Assembly: GCF_024256385.1 (NCBI RefSeq)
Contig: NZ_JAMLFW010000002.1
Location: 248,001-312,000, forward strand
DNA: 64,000 nt
Source: Anatilimnocola floriformis
Lineage (GTDB): Bacteria; Planctomycetota; Planctomycetia; Pirellulales; Pirellulaceae
Reading direction: 5' to 3'
Positions 18,502 through 25,776 of this stretch are shown here, in pieces; the first letter of the stretch is position 1, and each line of letters begins with the position of its first letter. The notes below the pieces were generated by a model, which made no database searches, was not told the origin of the DNA, and saw only the letters and a list, made by a program, of their open reading frames with translations. Both the position numbers and the translations under genes were made by a program.

Positions 18502-18840
18502 TTATCGAGGCCGATTTACTCGCAGCAACTTGCCTGCGAGTTGTTCGTTCTGTTTGAGTTCGGCATCAATCCGCGCGGCCTGACCGCAAAAATCCGTGTC
18601 CAGCGTGCACACCACAATCCCTGCGTGATTGGGATGTTCTTTGTGCAATTGAATGAAGTGCTTTCGGTTGAGGGTCAGTACGGCTCGTCCCAAGCCAAGT
18701 GCAAAGGACAGAACTTCATCATCAGGAATTGCTTGCTCTGCCTTGCCGGCTTCCAAAACCGTCAGGACATCGTGCCCCAAACCGCGCAGTTCATCAACGA
18801 CTGGCTTTGGGAAATTTTCGTTGGAATAGAGCATTGCCAC
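18502..18840 (-). CDS. DUF5615 PIN-like protein (putative toxin)
   Basis: 112 residues. The N-terminal SNENFPKPVVDELRGLGHDV and the later DDEVLSFALGLGRAVLTLNR match the DUF5615 family, a PIN-like nuclease fold often paired with DUF433 proteins in toxin-antitoxin-like units. The acidic residues expected at a PIN active site are present (Glu8, Asp15, a DDE cluster), but activity is inferred. The start lies three bases after the stop of the DUF433 gene. Confidence 0.78.
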   Translation of the reverse strand: MAMLYSNENFPKPVVDELRGLGHDVLTVLEAGKAEQAIPDDEVLSFALGLGRAVLTLNRKHFIQLHKEHPNHAGIVVCTLDTDFCGQAARIDAELKQNEQLAGKLLRVNRPR

Positions 18841-18843
18841 GTA

Positions 18844-19176
18844 TCAGGCATCCTCATTTTCACGGATTGCCTGCTCGATCTCATCACGGCGCGATCGTAT
18901 ATAGGTCCAAGCGTGAACAAGATCCTCAGCCCGCAGCGTGGGATACATTTGCAGAATCTGAGCTTCGCTTGCACCCAAGCGACGAGCCTGCTCCAGCACC
19001 CAGACAGGTATTCTGGTACGTACGATGCAGGCTTCTCCGCCGCAAACCCCCGTGCGACTTTCGATACCTGGCAAGACATCTCCTAAATCGCCGATGACGG
19101 ATTGAACCAATTGCGCCTTTTCTGCGCGGGTCAATCCAGCGATTAGTAGTGCTGCTTGTTCTAGTGCGGGCGACAT
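18844..19176 (-). CDS. DUF433 domain protein (putative antitoxin)
   Basis: 110 residues. The C-terminal half is DUF433, a short helix-turn-helix-like domain: GGEACIVRTRIPVWVLEQAR, then GASEAQILQMYPTLRAEDLV. The N-terminal 45 residues are helical and less typical. It stands directly upstream of a DUF5615 gene, so the two probably act as antitoxin and toxin. The unit begins 17 bases after coaC on the same strand and could be read from the coaC operon as well. Confidence 0.82.
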   Translation of the reverse strand: MSPALEQAALLIAGLTRAEKAQLVQSVIGDLGDVLPGIESRTGVCGGEACIVRTRIPVWVLEQARRLGASEAQILQMYPTLRAEDLVHAWTYIRSRRDEIEQAIRENEDA

Positions 19177-19193
19177 AAAAACTCCCGCATTTA

Positions 19194-19751
19194 TTATGCA
19201 TCACGCGGTGGCAGCATGTCCAAACGCTTTTGCACTGCCGCGGCGATGGCTTCCCAGGCTGCCATACGACCGGCCCCTTGTTGGCGGCAGCTGAGCCAGC
19301 CCGATTCGGGATCGATAAATTCCACGCTGTCGTCCCGCAGGCGCTGCACGTTGCGTTGCACGGCGACGTGGTTCCACATCGCCGTGTTCATCGCCGGGGC
19401 CATCAGCACGGGGCCGGTGAAGGCTAGATAGAGCGTCGAGAGCAAATCATCGGCAAGGCCGTGGGCTGCCTTGGCCATGAAGTCGGCAGAGGCGGGCACG
19501 ATGACCAGGAGTTCGCCACGCTCGGCGAGCGTGATGTGCGCGCCGAGGGGAAAGGCCGGATCGAAGAGTTCGCGAGCAACGGGCCGGCCCGAGAGCGCGG
19601 CCAAGGCTGGTGGGCCGATGAATTGCTCGGCGGCGCGCGTGGTGACCGCCGTTACGCCGACGCCCGCTTGCACCAGGCGACTGACGAGCATGGCGGACTT
19701 ATACGCCGCCACGCCACCGGTCACGCCGACGATAATCTCGCGCTGCTTCAT
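19194..19751 (-). CDS. coaC: Phosphopantothenoylcysteine decarboxylase (CoaC, stand-alone)
   Basis: 185 residues. The flavoprotein decarboxylates 4'-phosphopantothenoylcysteine in coenzyme A synthesis. Seen are VGVTGGVAAYKSAMLVSRLV at the start, LLVIVPASADFMAKAAHGLADD, the substrate motif MAPAMNTAMW, and the late SCRQQGAGRM block with the active-site cysteine. It ends after this domain, whereas most bacteria fuse CoaC to CoaB; the synthetase must be encoded elsewhere. It follows rpoZ by seven bases in a yicC-gmk-rpoZ-coaC operon. Confidence 0.9.
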   Translation of the reverse strand: MKQREIIVGVTGGVAAYKSAMLVSRLVQAGVGVTAVTTRAAEQFIGPPALAALSGRPVARELFDPAFPLGAHITLAERGELLVIVPASADFMAKAAHGLADDLLSTLYLAFTGPVLMAPAMNTAMWNHVAVQRNVQRLRDDSVEFIDPESGWLSCRQQGAGRMAAWEAIAAAVQKRLDMLPPRDA

Positions 19752-19758
19752 TCGAGAA

Positions 19759-20019
19759 CTACAAATCCCCGAGGTCGAGTTCCATCGTCTCGCCGGTTCC
19801 TTGGAACTCGGTGGTCTTCAGGTTGTTCGACGCATCCAGGAAGATCTTGTCCTGCAGGATCTCTTCCAGCACGACTTGCATCTTGTCTTGCGTGTTCATA
19901 TCCACCAGGGCGTGCCCACCCTTGTTCAGCTGCACCATCCGCTTTTGGATGAGCGTGCTGAGCTTAAAGCGGCCGCCGACCTTGTTCACAATTCCTTCTT
20001 CGCGCAAGTCATCAAGCAT
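19759..20019 (-). CDS. rpoZ: DNA-directed RNA polymerase omega subunit
   Basis: 86 residues from ATG 20019, overlapping the gmk stop by eight bases; a longer frame begins at 20058 inside gmk. The region EGIVNKVGGRFKLSTLIQKR resembles the omega/Rpb6 core that clamps the beta' subunit. The C-terminal tail is acidic. The position between gmk and coaC is the classic place for rpoZ, which supports the call more than the divergent sequence does. Confidence 0.75.
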   Translation of the reverse strand: MLDDLREEGIVNKVGGRFKLSTLIQKRMVQLNKGGHALVDMNTQDKMQVVLEEILQDKIFLDASNNLKTTEFQGTGETMELDLGDL

Positions 20020-20635
20020 TCGTACTAGCTCCCAACTGCAATTGCTGCAAAATATCACAAATGCGACGGACCGACTGGTCGACGTCGTCGTTCAGGATCT
20101 GATAGCGGTAACGGTTCTGATAAGCGAGTTCGTGGCGGGCCACTTCCAACCGACGGCGGATGGCATCTTCGCTGTCGGTGTTGCGGGTTCGCAGCCGGCG
20201 CTCGAGTTCATCGATGTCGCCGCAGTGAATGAAAAAGGTAATCGTCTCAGGATAACGCTCGACGACCGACTGCATGCCGTCGACGTCTATCTCCAAGATT
20301 ACCCACTTCCCGTCCGCAAGGCCAGCGGCAACTTGACTTTGCAGCGTGCCGTACCAGTCGCCGCGGCCGTACACTTCCTTGCTTTCGAGAAACTCGCCGG
20401 CCCGGCGGCGGCGGTCGAACTCGTCGCGAGGAAGGAAAATGTAGTCCTGCTCGTGAACCTCGCCTGCCCGCGGAGCCCGCGTGGTCGCCGAAACACTGAG
20501 CGTCAGCGGCAAGCCGCAACCCTTCAGCAGTTCGCGCACCACCGTCGACTTCCCGGCCCCCGAAGGACCGGAAATTACGATCATCCGGCCGGTGCTGACG
20601 GCGGGAGAGGTCGCTGTTGGTGGTTTGAGGTTCAT
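20012..20635 (-). CDS. gmk: Guanylate kinase
   Basis: 207 residues from ATG 20635; an open frame continues to 21187 but overlaps yicC. It phosphorylates GMP to GDP. Seen are the P-loop ISGPSGAGKSTVVREL, the GMP-binding stretch SVSATTRAPRAGEVHEQDY, and the lid arginines in LRTRNTDSEDAIRRRL. A 14-base gap separates it from yicC upstream, and it overlaps rpoZ downstream. Confidence 0.93.
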   Translation of the reverse strand: MNLKPPTATSPAVSTGRMIVISGPSGAGKSTVVRELLKGCGLPLTLSVSATTRAPRAGEVHEQDYIFLPRDEFDRRRRAGEFLESKEVYGRGDWYGTLQSQVAAGLADGKWVILEIDVDGMQSVVERYPETITFFIHCGDIDELERRLRTRNTDSEDAIRRRLEVARHELAYQNRYRYQILNDDVDQSVRRICDILQQLQLGASTNA

Positions 20636-20649
20636 AACGACAGACACAA

Positions 20650-21534
20650 TTACTCGATATTCTGGATCATCTCGCGCACCCGTTCGATGGCGGTTTTGAT
20701 CTCGATGACGTGATGGGCAATCTCGGCGTCGTTGGCTTTGCTGCCGATAGTGTTGGCTTCGCGAAACATTTCCTGCGTCAGGAAGTCGAGCTTCCGGCCG
20801 CCGGCTTCTTCGACCTGCATCGCCGTTTCGAATTGTTCGAGATGGCTCTTGAGGCGGACGATCTCTTCGCTGATGTCGCTCCGCTCGGTGAACACGCCGA
20901 TCTCGCGAACCACGTCGGAAGGTTCGATCCGCGTGCCGACCTCGGCGAGCAGCTTGTTGAGCTTGTCGGTGATTCGCGTGCGGAAGGCGTCGATCACCAG
21001 CGGTGCGCGAACTTCGATGGCTTGCAGCTCTTTGGCGATCAGCGCGCAGTTGGCTCGCATGTCGGCGGCCATCGTCTGGCCTTCTTCCAACCGCATCGCG
21101 GCAAACTGCTTGACGGCTTCGTTGACCGCAGCCGAAATAATCGGCCATTGCGCTTCGACGGCAGACCAATCGGCGACCGGTTCGCACACCACGCCCGGCA
21201 ACTGCAGCAGCGAATCGGCCCGCACGCCGTCGACGGCAATGCCGAGGGCCGCGAGATTGGAAAGTTGCTTCAGATAACCAGCGATGACGGCTTGATTCAA
21301 GCGATAGTCGTCAGGAGAAGCCTGGCGATCGACCCGCAAGTTGACTTGCACGGTGCCGCGGCGAACGCTTTGACGAACGAGAGCTTCGACTTGCGATTCA
21401 AGCGCGCCGTAGCCTTCGCTGGCGCGAAAGCTGAGTTTGAAGAAGCGGTTGTTGACGCTGCGCACCTCGACCGCGACGGACAATCCGTCGACGTTTCGAT
21501 GTGCTTCGCCATGCCCCGTCATGCTCGATAACAA
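20650..21534 (-). CDS. yicC: YicC-family endoribonuclease
   Basis: 294 residues from TTG 21534, giving MLSSMTGHGEA. The TTG is chosen because GGAGA stands six bases upstream of it, while the in-frame ATG at 21522 is 18 bases away. The family (YicC/YloC) cleaves RNA and affects stationary-phase fitness. Seen are the N-terminal SMTGHGEA, VEVRSVNNRFFKLSFR, and the C-terminal block RKLDFLTQEMFREANTIGSK. It is the first gene of the yicC-gmk-rpoZ-coaC operon. Confidence 0.9.
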   Translation of the reverse strand: MLSSMTGHGEAHRNVDGLSVAVEVRSVNNRFFKLSFRASEGYGALESQVEALVRQSVRRGTVQVNLRVDRQASPDDYRLNQAVIAGYLKQLSNLAALGIAVDGVRADSLLQLPGVVCEPVADWSAVEAQWPIISAAVNEAVKQFAAMRLEEGQTMAADMRANCALIAKELQAIEVRAPLVIDAFRTRITDKLNKLLAEVGTRIEPSDVVREIGVFTERSDISEEIVRLKSHLEQFETAMQVEEAGGRKLDFLTQEMFREANTIGSKANDAEIAHHVIEIKTAIERVREMIQNIE

Positions 21535-21588
21535 GGCCGCTCTCCGCAGAAGATGGAATTGCCAGAAACAAATACTGCGTACTCGCAG

Positions 21589-21625
21589 CAAAAAATCAGG
21601 GCCCGGCAACTTCAAGCCGAGCCCG
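21589..21625 (-). terminator. Rho-independent terminator after secG
   Basis: Minus-strand stem GGGCTCGGC / GCCGGGCCC (21599-21607 with 21616-21624, eight-base loop), followed by GATTTTTTGC in the transcript direction. It closes the aroF-tpiA-secG unit just before yicC. Confidence 0.8.
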
Positions 21626-21659
21626 TAACGACCAACTGGCAATCCATCGCCCGTGTGGC

Positions 21660-22238
21660 TTACTTGTCGCTCTTCTCCGGCGTGGCCGGTGGAGCAGGGG
21701 GAGTTGCTGGTGCTGCGGGAGCATCCGGCGTCGCCGGAGCGGCCGGCGTTTCGGCAGCTGGCGGCGGAGTGCTCGGCGTGTCGCTCTTCGGGGTATCGCC
21801 CTTCGGGGTATCGCCCTTCGGGGTATCGCCCTTCGGCGCTTCACCCTTCGGCGGAGCCGTGTTTTCGGGAGTAATGCCGCCGGGAGCCGGGCCAGTTGGA
21901 TCGGCAGGAACAGCACCGCCCTTAGCGGGAACCGTAGCTGGAACGGCAACACCGCCGCCACCCAAGCGCGACCGGTGCAATACCTTAAGCGCGCCCATGG
22001 CGAGCAGAATCCAGATCATCGCCGTGACGATGGTGATCTTGGTGAACATGTCGCCGGCCTTGGCGCCGAACGCGCTTTGACCACCCATACCACCCAACGC
22101 ACCGGTCAAACCGCCACCGCGTCCGCGTTGCACGAGCACGAGCAGAATGAGGAAGACGCTCAGGAGGAAAATCGGAATCATGAACGCCCAGTGGAGTGCA
22201 CCGAGCGCCAAGGGAGCGATTTGCAATAGTTGAAGCAT
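21660..22238 (-). CDS. secG: SecG protein-export subunit with long repetitive tail
   Basis: 192 residues; ordinary SecG is about 75-110. SecG assists SecYE in export across the cytoplasmic membrane. Two helices are seen ([20 protein letters not shown] and [17 protein letters not shown]) flanking the loop [20 protein letters not shown] with the conserved GGGL...AFG pattern. The last 95 residues are a Pro/Ala/Lys-rich tail containing PKGDT repeats encoded by three identical 15-base units (21785-21829). Downstream is a terminator; tpiA lies 23 bases upstream. Confidence 0.88.
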   Translation of the reverse strand: MLQLLQIAPLALGALHWAFMIPIFLLSVFLILLVLVQRGRGGGLTGALGGMGGQSAFGAKAGDMFTKITIVTAMIWILLAMGALKVLHRSRLGGGGVAVPATVPAKGGAVPADPTGPAPGGITPENTAPPKGEAPKGDTPKGDTPKGDTPKSDTPSTPPPAAETPAAPATPDAPAAPATPPAPPATPEKSDK

Positions 22239-22261
22239 GTTGATTCTCTCCGTAGCTCTGG

Positions 22262-23017
22262 CTACTTGGCCCCGTTTATGATCGCCAAAAAGCCGTCGGC
22301 TTTGAGCGATGCGCCACCGACGAGCGCTCCATCGATATTCGGCTGCGAGAGCAAAGTCTTGGCGTTTTCCGCGTTCACGCTGCCGCCGTATTGAATCCGC
22401 ACCTTGTCGGCGACGGCTGCAGTATATCGCGACGTTAGCAGCGAGCGAAGGTCAGCATGCACCTCCTCAGCTTGCTCCGGCGTGGCGACCACACCCGTGC
22501 CAATGGCCCAAATCGGCTCGTAAGCGATAACGAGCTTCAGGATTTGCTCGCCAGCCAGGCCGGCCAAGGAACCTTGGACCTGTTCGCGAACGACATCGCT
22601 CGTCTTGTTGGCTTGGCGTTCGGCCAGCGATTCGCCCACGCACACGATGGGCGTGAGGCCGGCAGCGAGAGCAGCGATCGTCTTCTTGTTGACGTCGGCA
22701 TTGGTTTCGTGAAACAACTGGCGGCGTTCACTGTGACCGAGAATCACGTACTTGCAGCCGACGTCGAGAAGCATGGCGGGGGCGATTTCGCCCGTGAACG
22801 CGCCCTTGGCTTCGTGGTGACAGTTCTGGGCACCCAGGCCGATGCTGGAACCCTTAATGGCAGCGCCGACGGCGCTCAGGTACAGGGCCGGCGGGCAAAC
22901 AGCAACTTCCACATCGGTCGACGAACCGATCGCCTTCGCCAGCGCGGCGGCGAGTTCGACGCCTTGCGCTGCGTTGGTGTTCATCTTCCAGTTGCCAGCG
23001 ATAAACTTCTTTCTCAT
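22262..23017 (-). CDS. tpiA: Triose-phosphate isomerase
   Basis: 251 residues, normal length. It interconverts dihydroxyacetone phosphate and glyceraldehyde 3-phosphate. Seen are the substrate-binding start FIAGNWKMN, the catalytic histidine in [10 protein letters not shown], the catalytic glutamate in [13 protein letters not shown], and the phosphate-binding end [12 protein letters not shown] and [11 protein letters not shown]. It lies between aroF (12 bases upstream) and secG (23 bases downstream). Confidence 0.97.
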   Translation of the reverse strand: MRKKFIAGNWKMNTNAAQGVELAAALAKAIGSSTDVEVAVCPPALYLSAVGAAIKGSSIGLGAQNCHHEAKGAFTGEIAPAMLLDVGCKYVILGHSERRQLFHETNADVNKKTIAALAAGLTPIVCVGESLAERQANKTSDVVREQVQGSLAGLAGEQILKLVIAYEPIWAIGTGVVATPEQAEEVHADLRSLLTSRYTAAVADKVRIQYGGSVNAENAKTLLSQPNIDGALVGGASLKADGFLAIINGAK

Positions 23018-23029
23018 GCGGCGGTCTCG

Positions 23030-24064
23030 TTAATTTTCTTGGGGCCGGGTCGAGATCGTTTTGCCAAACAACTCGGCCAATTTACGAATTTGAACAGCAA
23101 GCTCTGCATACTGCCGCGGGAGGAGAGCCTGCGGACCATCGGACTTGGCTTTTTCGGGGCAGTCGTGCACTTCGATATGCACGCCATCGGCGCCGACGGC
23201 GACACCCGCCAGAGCACACGGCGGAATCAGATCAGGCCGGCCGGTTGCATGACTCGGATCGACAATGATCGGCAAGTGCGACAAACCCTTGACGACGGCG
23301 ACCGCGGCCACGTCGTATAGATTGCGGGTGACCTTATCAAAGCCCTTCACACCGCGCTCGCACAGCACAACCTGGTTGTTGCCTTGCGAGAGGATGTATT
23401 CGGCGCTCATCAGCAAGTCTTCGATCGTCGCGCTCATGCCGCGCTTCAGCAACACCGGCTTGCGGGTCTTGCCCACTTCGGTGAGGAGCACGAAGTTCTG
23501 CATGTTCCGCGCGCCGATCTGGATCATGTCGGCGTATTGATCGACGACCTCGACGCAGCGTGGATCCATCACTTCGGTGACCACGGGCATGCCGTGCGCG
23601 TCACCAGCCGCGCGGAGAATCTTCAAGCCTTCTTCGCCCGAGCCTTGGTAGGCGTAAGGGCTGGTGCGCGGCTTGTAAGCACCACCACGATAGATATTTG
23701 CGCCGGCCTTCTTCACCGCGGCGGCGATGTTCATCATCCGCTCGGGTTCTTCAACGGCGCAGGGCCCGGCGATCATGGCGAGATTACCGCCACCGATCTT
23801 CACGCCCGCGACATCGACGATGCTGGCCTGCGGATGAGCTTCGCGGCTGGCGAGCTTATACGGCGGCAGCACGGGCATGACGTCCATCACGCCTGGAATG
23901 GCGCGGAGCGGTTCCGAGCCGAGCTTTTGCTCGTCGCCGATCACGCCGATGATGGTGCGATACGTGCCGCGGCTGAGGTGGGCTCGCATGCCGAGGGCTT
24001 CGACCCGCTCGATCACATGCTGAATCTGATCTTCGGTGACGTCGGATTTGAGAATGATGATCAC
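23030..24064 (-). CDS. aroF: 3-deoxy-7-phosphoheptulonate synthase (DAHP synthase)
   Basis: 344 residues. It condenses phosphoenolpyruvate with erythrose 4-phosphate, the first step of the shikimate pathway. About 70 N-terminal residues form the ferredoxin-like regulatory domain of the type I-beta class ([20 protein letters not shown]). The barrel shows [54 protein letters not shown], and the metal-binding [15 protein letters not shown]. It heads an aroF-tpiA-secG operon. Confidence 0.94.
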   Translation of the reverse strand: MIIILKSDVTEDQIQHVIERVEALGMRAHLSRGTYRTIIGVIGDEQKLGSEPLRAIPGVMDVMPVLPPYKLASREAHPQASIVDVAGVKIGGGNLAMIAGPCAVEEPERMMNIAAAVKKAGANIYRGGAYKPRTSPYAYQGSGEEGLKILRAAGDAHGMPVVTEVMDPRCVEVVDQYADMIQIGARNMQNFVLLTEVGKTRKPVLLKRGMSATIEDLLMSAEYILSQGNNQVVLCERGVKGFDKVTRNLYDVAAVAVVKGLSHLPIIVDPSHATGRPDLIPPCALAGVAVGADGVHIEVHDCPEKAKSDGPQALLPRQYAELAVQIRKLAELFGKTISTRPQEN

Positions 24065-24175
24065 TGTATCACCTTGGGGAACCAGTCACCTTGAGAAACA
24101 ACTCCACCTGATAACAGGTAGACAACCACGATATCTCGCCCAGGGACAATACTGGCGAGCAGCGTGAAAACAACG

Positions 24176-24206
24176 TTCCCCCGCCAGTTGAACGCGAGCG
24201 GGGGAA
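24176..24206 (-). terminator. Terminator-like hairpin after rpsU
   Basis: Perfect nine-base stem TTCCCCCGC (24176-24184) / GCGGGGGAA (24198-24206) with a 13-base loop, 16 bases after the rpsU stop. The minus-strand transcript continues CGTTGTTTTC, a modest U-rich run. It separates rpsU from aroF. Confidence 0.6.
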
Positions 24207-24222
24207 TATCCTGAGAGACAGG

Positions 24223-24420
24223 CTAGGTGCCTGGCATGAGCTTGCTGCGGCGGGCGCGGCGTTCGGCGCGAAGACGCGACCGACGGCGGATTTCGCTCGG
24301 CTTTTCGTAATATTCGCGGCGGCGCATTTCCTTCTTAATGCCACTGCGTTCGACCAACTTACGGAAGCGGCGGACGGCTTCCTGAATGCTCTCACGGTCG
24401 CGAACAACAAGCTTAACCAT
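24223..24420 (-). CDS. rpsU: Ribosomal protein bS21
   Basis: 65 residues from ATG 24420 ([19 protein letters not shown]). A small, very basic component of the 30S subunit that helps initiation. The core [20 protein letters not shown] and the basic tail [16 protein letters not shown] are typical. A start four codons upstream is open but would add atypical residues. It stands alone, with its own downstream hairpin and about 200 non-coding bases upstream. Confidence 0.95.
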   Translation of the reverse strand: MVKLVVRDRESIQEAVRRFRKLVERSGIKKEMRRREYYEKPSEIRRRSRLRAERRARRSKLMPGT

Positions 24421-24634
24421 CGTGCCTCCCAAACGAACTCATCATGGCCGATTTCTCCGTTGGACTTTGAATCAAGAAATGCGGGTAGGGAAAAAGTGAA
24501 GCCCGTAAGTCTACCGGATTATCGGCCTGAGTGTCCAGGCATGATCGCAGCTAGCTCGAGAAGATTTTCAGGCTGCAGCGACATTTATCGCAACTCATTC
24601 AGCCCAAACGGTTTAATCCTGCGAAAACGCCCGC

Positions 24635-25234
24635 TTAGACCGAGATAGCTTTGCCTTCGGCGGCGGTTTCATGGAGCCAACCTGCGCTCACGGCCAGGGC
24701 ATAGCTGCCGAAGAGGCCGACCGCAAAGAAGAGATCGCCGCAGAGCGTATTGCGGAAGAACGGCAGCCCCCGCTGATACGACGTCACCAAGCCATCGACC
24801 GTATGAGGATACAAATCGCTCCACGGGAACCAGGCAAAGTTCGTCACCAGAAAGAACAGGACCGACGAAACCAGACTGCAGCCGATGAGGGCACCGACGC
24901 TCAGAGCCAAGCTGCCAGTCGACGAAGTCCGTTCGATCTTCAGCACTCGTCGCAGCACCAGGCTCCAGGCGATGGGCAGCGTGAGCATGAAATAAACGAC
25001 CAGCATCATTTGCCATTCGTGACCGCCGAGCACGGCGTCGCTGGCCAGCATCGAAACCCACGGCGCGAGGAGTGCAAGAATTGTCCGCTGAAAGAAATAG
25101 CCAGCAAACAGCGAAATGGCCGCGATCGGCGCAAAGTTCGGCATCTCCGGCCCGAGAACGATCCGCACACCCGCGCCGAGCGTGATGAGGGCAGCCAGGA
25201 CCAACAGTTCGACAGCGAGCGACCGCTTATTCAT
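24635..25234 (-). CDS. DUF6580-type membrane protein, possible transporter S component
   Basis: 199 residues from ATG 25234. Five to six hydrophobic segments are visible. The stretch PNFAPIAAISLFAGYFF, then LAPWVSMLASDAVLGGHEWQ and a late TLCGDLFFAVGLFGSYALA resemble DUF6580 proteins, which look like substrate-binding S components of ECF-type transporters. It is directly followed, upstream on the chromosome's minus strand, by a DUF4430 gene (gap about 80 bases). Substrate unknown; vitamin-type compounds are a guess from relatives. Confidence 0.6.
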   Translation of the reverse strand: MNKRSLAVELLVLAALITLGAGVRIVLGPEMPNFAPIAAISLFAGYFFQRTILALLAPWVSMLASDAVLGGHEWQMMLVVYFMLTLPIAWSLVLRRVLKIERTSSTGSLALSVGALIGCSLVSSVLFFLVTNFAWFPWSDLYPHTVDGLVTSYQRGLPFFRNTLCGDLFFAVGLFGSYALAVSAGWLHETAAEGKAISV

Positions 25235-25317
25235 TTCAACTGACCTTTTAAATCTTCGAGCGATGCGAAGTGGCTGAATTCGCCAGAATTCAGCTACTTC
25301 CGGCAGGCGAGGTAATT

Positions 25318-25701
25318 TTAGCGATTTTTTCCAAACTTCCACAAGAGCTTATCACCAGCCTGCACGTCAAAGATCGCACAGCTCCGGTCGCCCAGCGTTC
25401 CATTTACTTGAAAGGTCCAGTTGCTGCCGACCCCTTCGTTGGCCTTGTCATCGATGGCCGATACAAACAACGCCGCGCCGCTGCCGCGATGCTTCAGCTT
25501 GATTCCCCGCGGATGCTTTTCGGCTGCCTGCAGCACATCGAACACCGTCTGCTTTTCTTTCCAATCAATCGCAGAAAACGTCTTCTGCACGCCATCGCCG
25601 TAATCAATGGTCAGCTGAACGGTTTTATCAGCCGGCTCTTGCGCAACTGCGAAACCGCAGCCTAGCGCCAACAACAGCGCCAGTAAAACTCGTCGTCCCA
25701 T
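25318..25701 (-). CDS. Secreted DUF4430 domain protein
   Basis: 127 residues from ATG 25701; the frame runs open further but the signal peptide begins here (MGRRVLLALLLALGCGFAVA). The mature part is one DUF4430 domain, the fold also found at the C-terminus of cobalamin carriers such as transcobalamin: VQLTIDYGDGVQKTF, then TVFDVLQAAEKHPRGIKLK, GSNWTFQVNG and DKLLWKFGK. It may capture a small ligand outside the membrane for the DUF6580 protein encoded next. Confidence 0.7.
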   Translation of the reverse strand: MGRRVLLALLLALGCGFAVAQEPADKTVQLTIDYGDGVQKTFSAIDWKEKQTVFDVLQAAEKHPRGIKLKHRGSGAALFVSAIDDKANEGVGSNWTFQVNGTLGDRSCAIFDVQAGDKLLWKFGKNR

Positions 25702-25776
25702 CGTCTGAACTCCCCATCTCCCCATCACTCGCACTCCCCAGTAGATTGCCAGCAGCACCCTAACCAAAGGCCCAAC

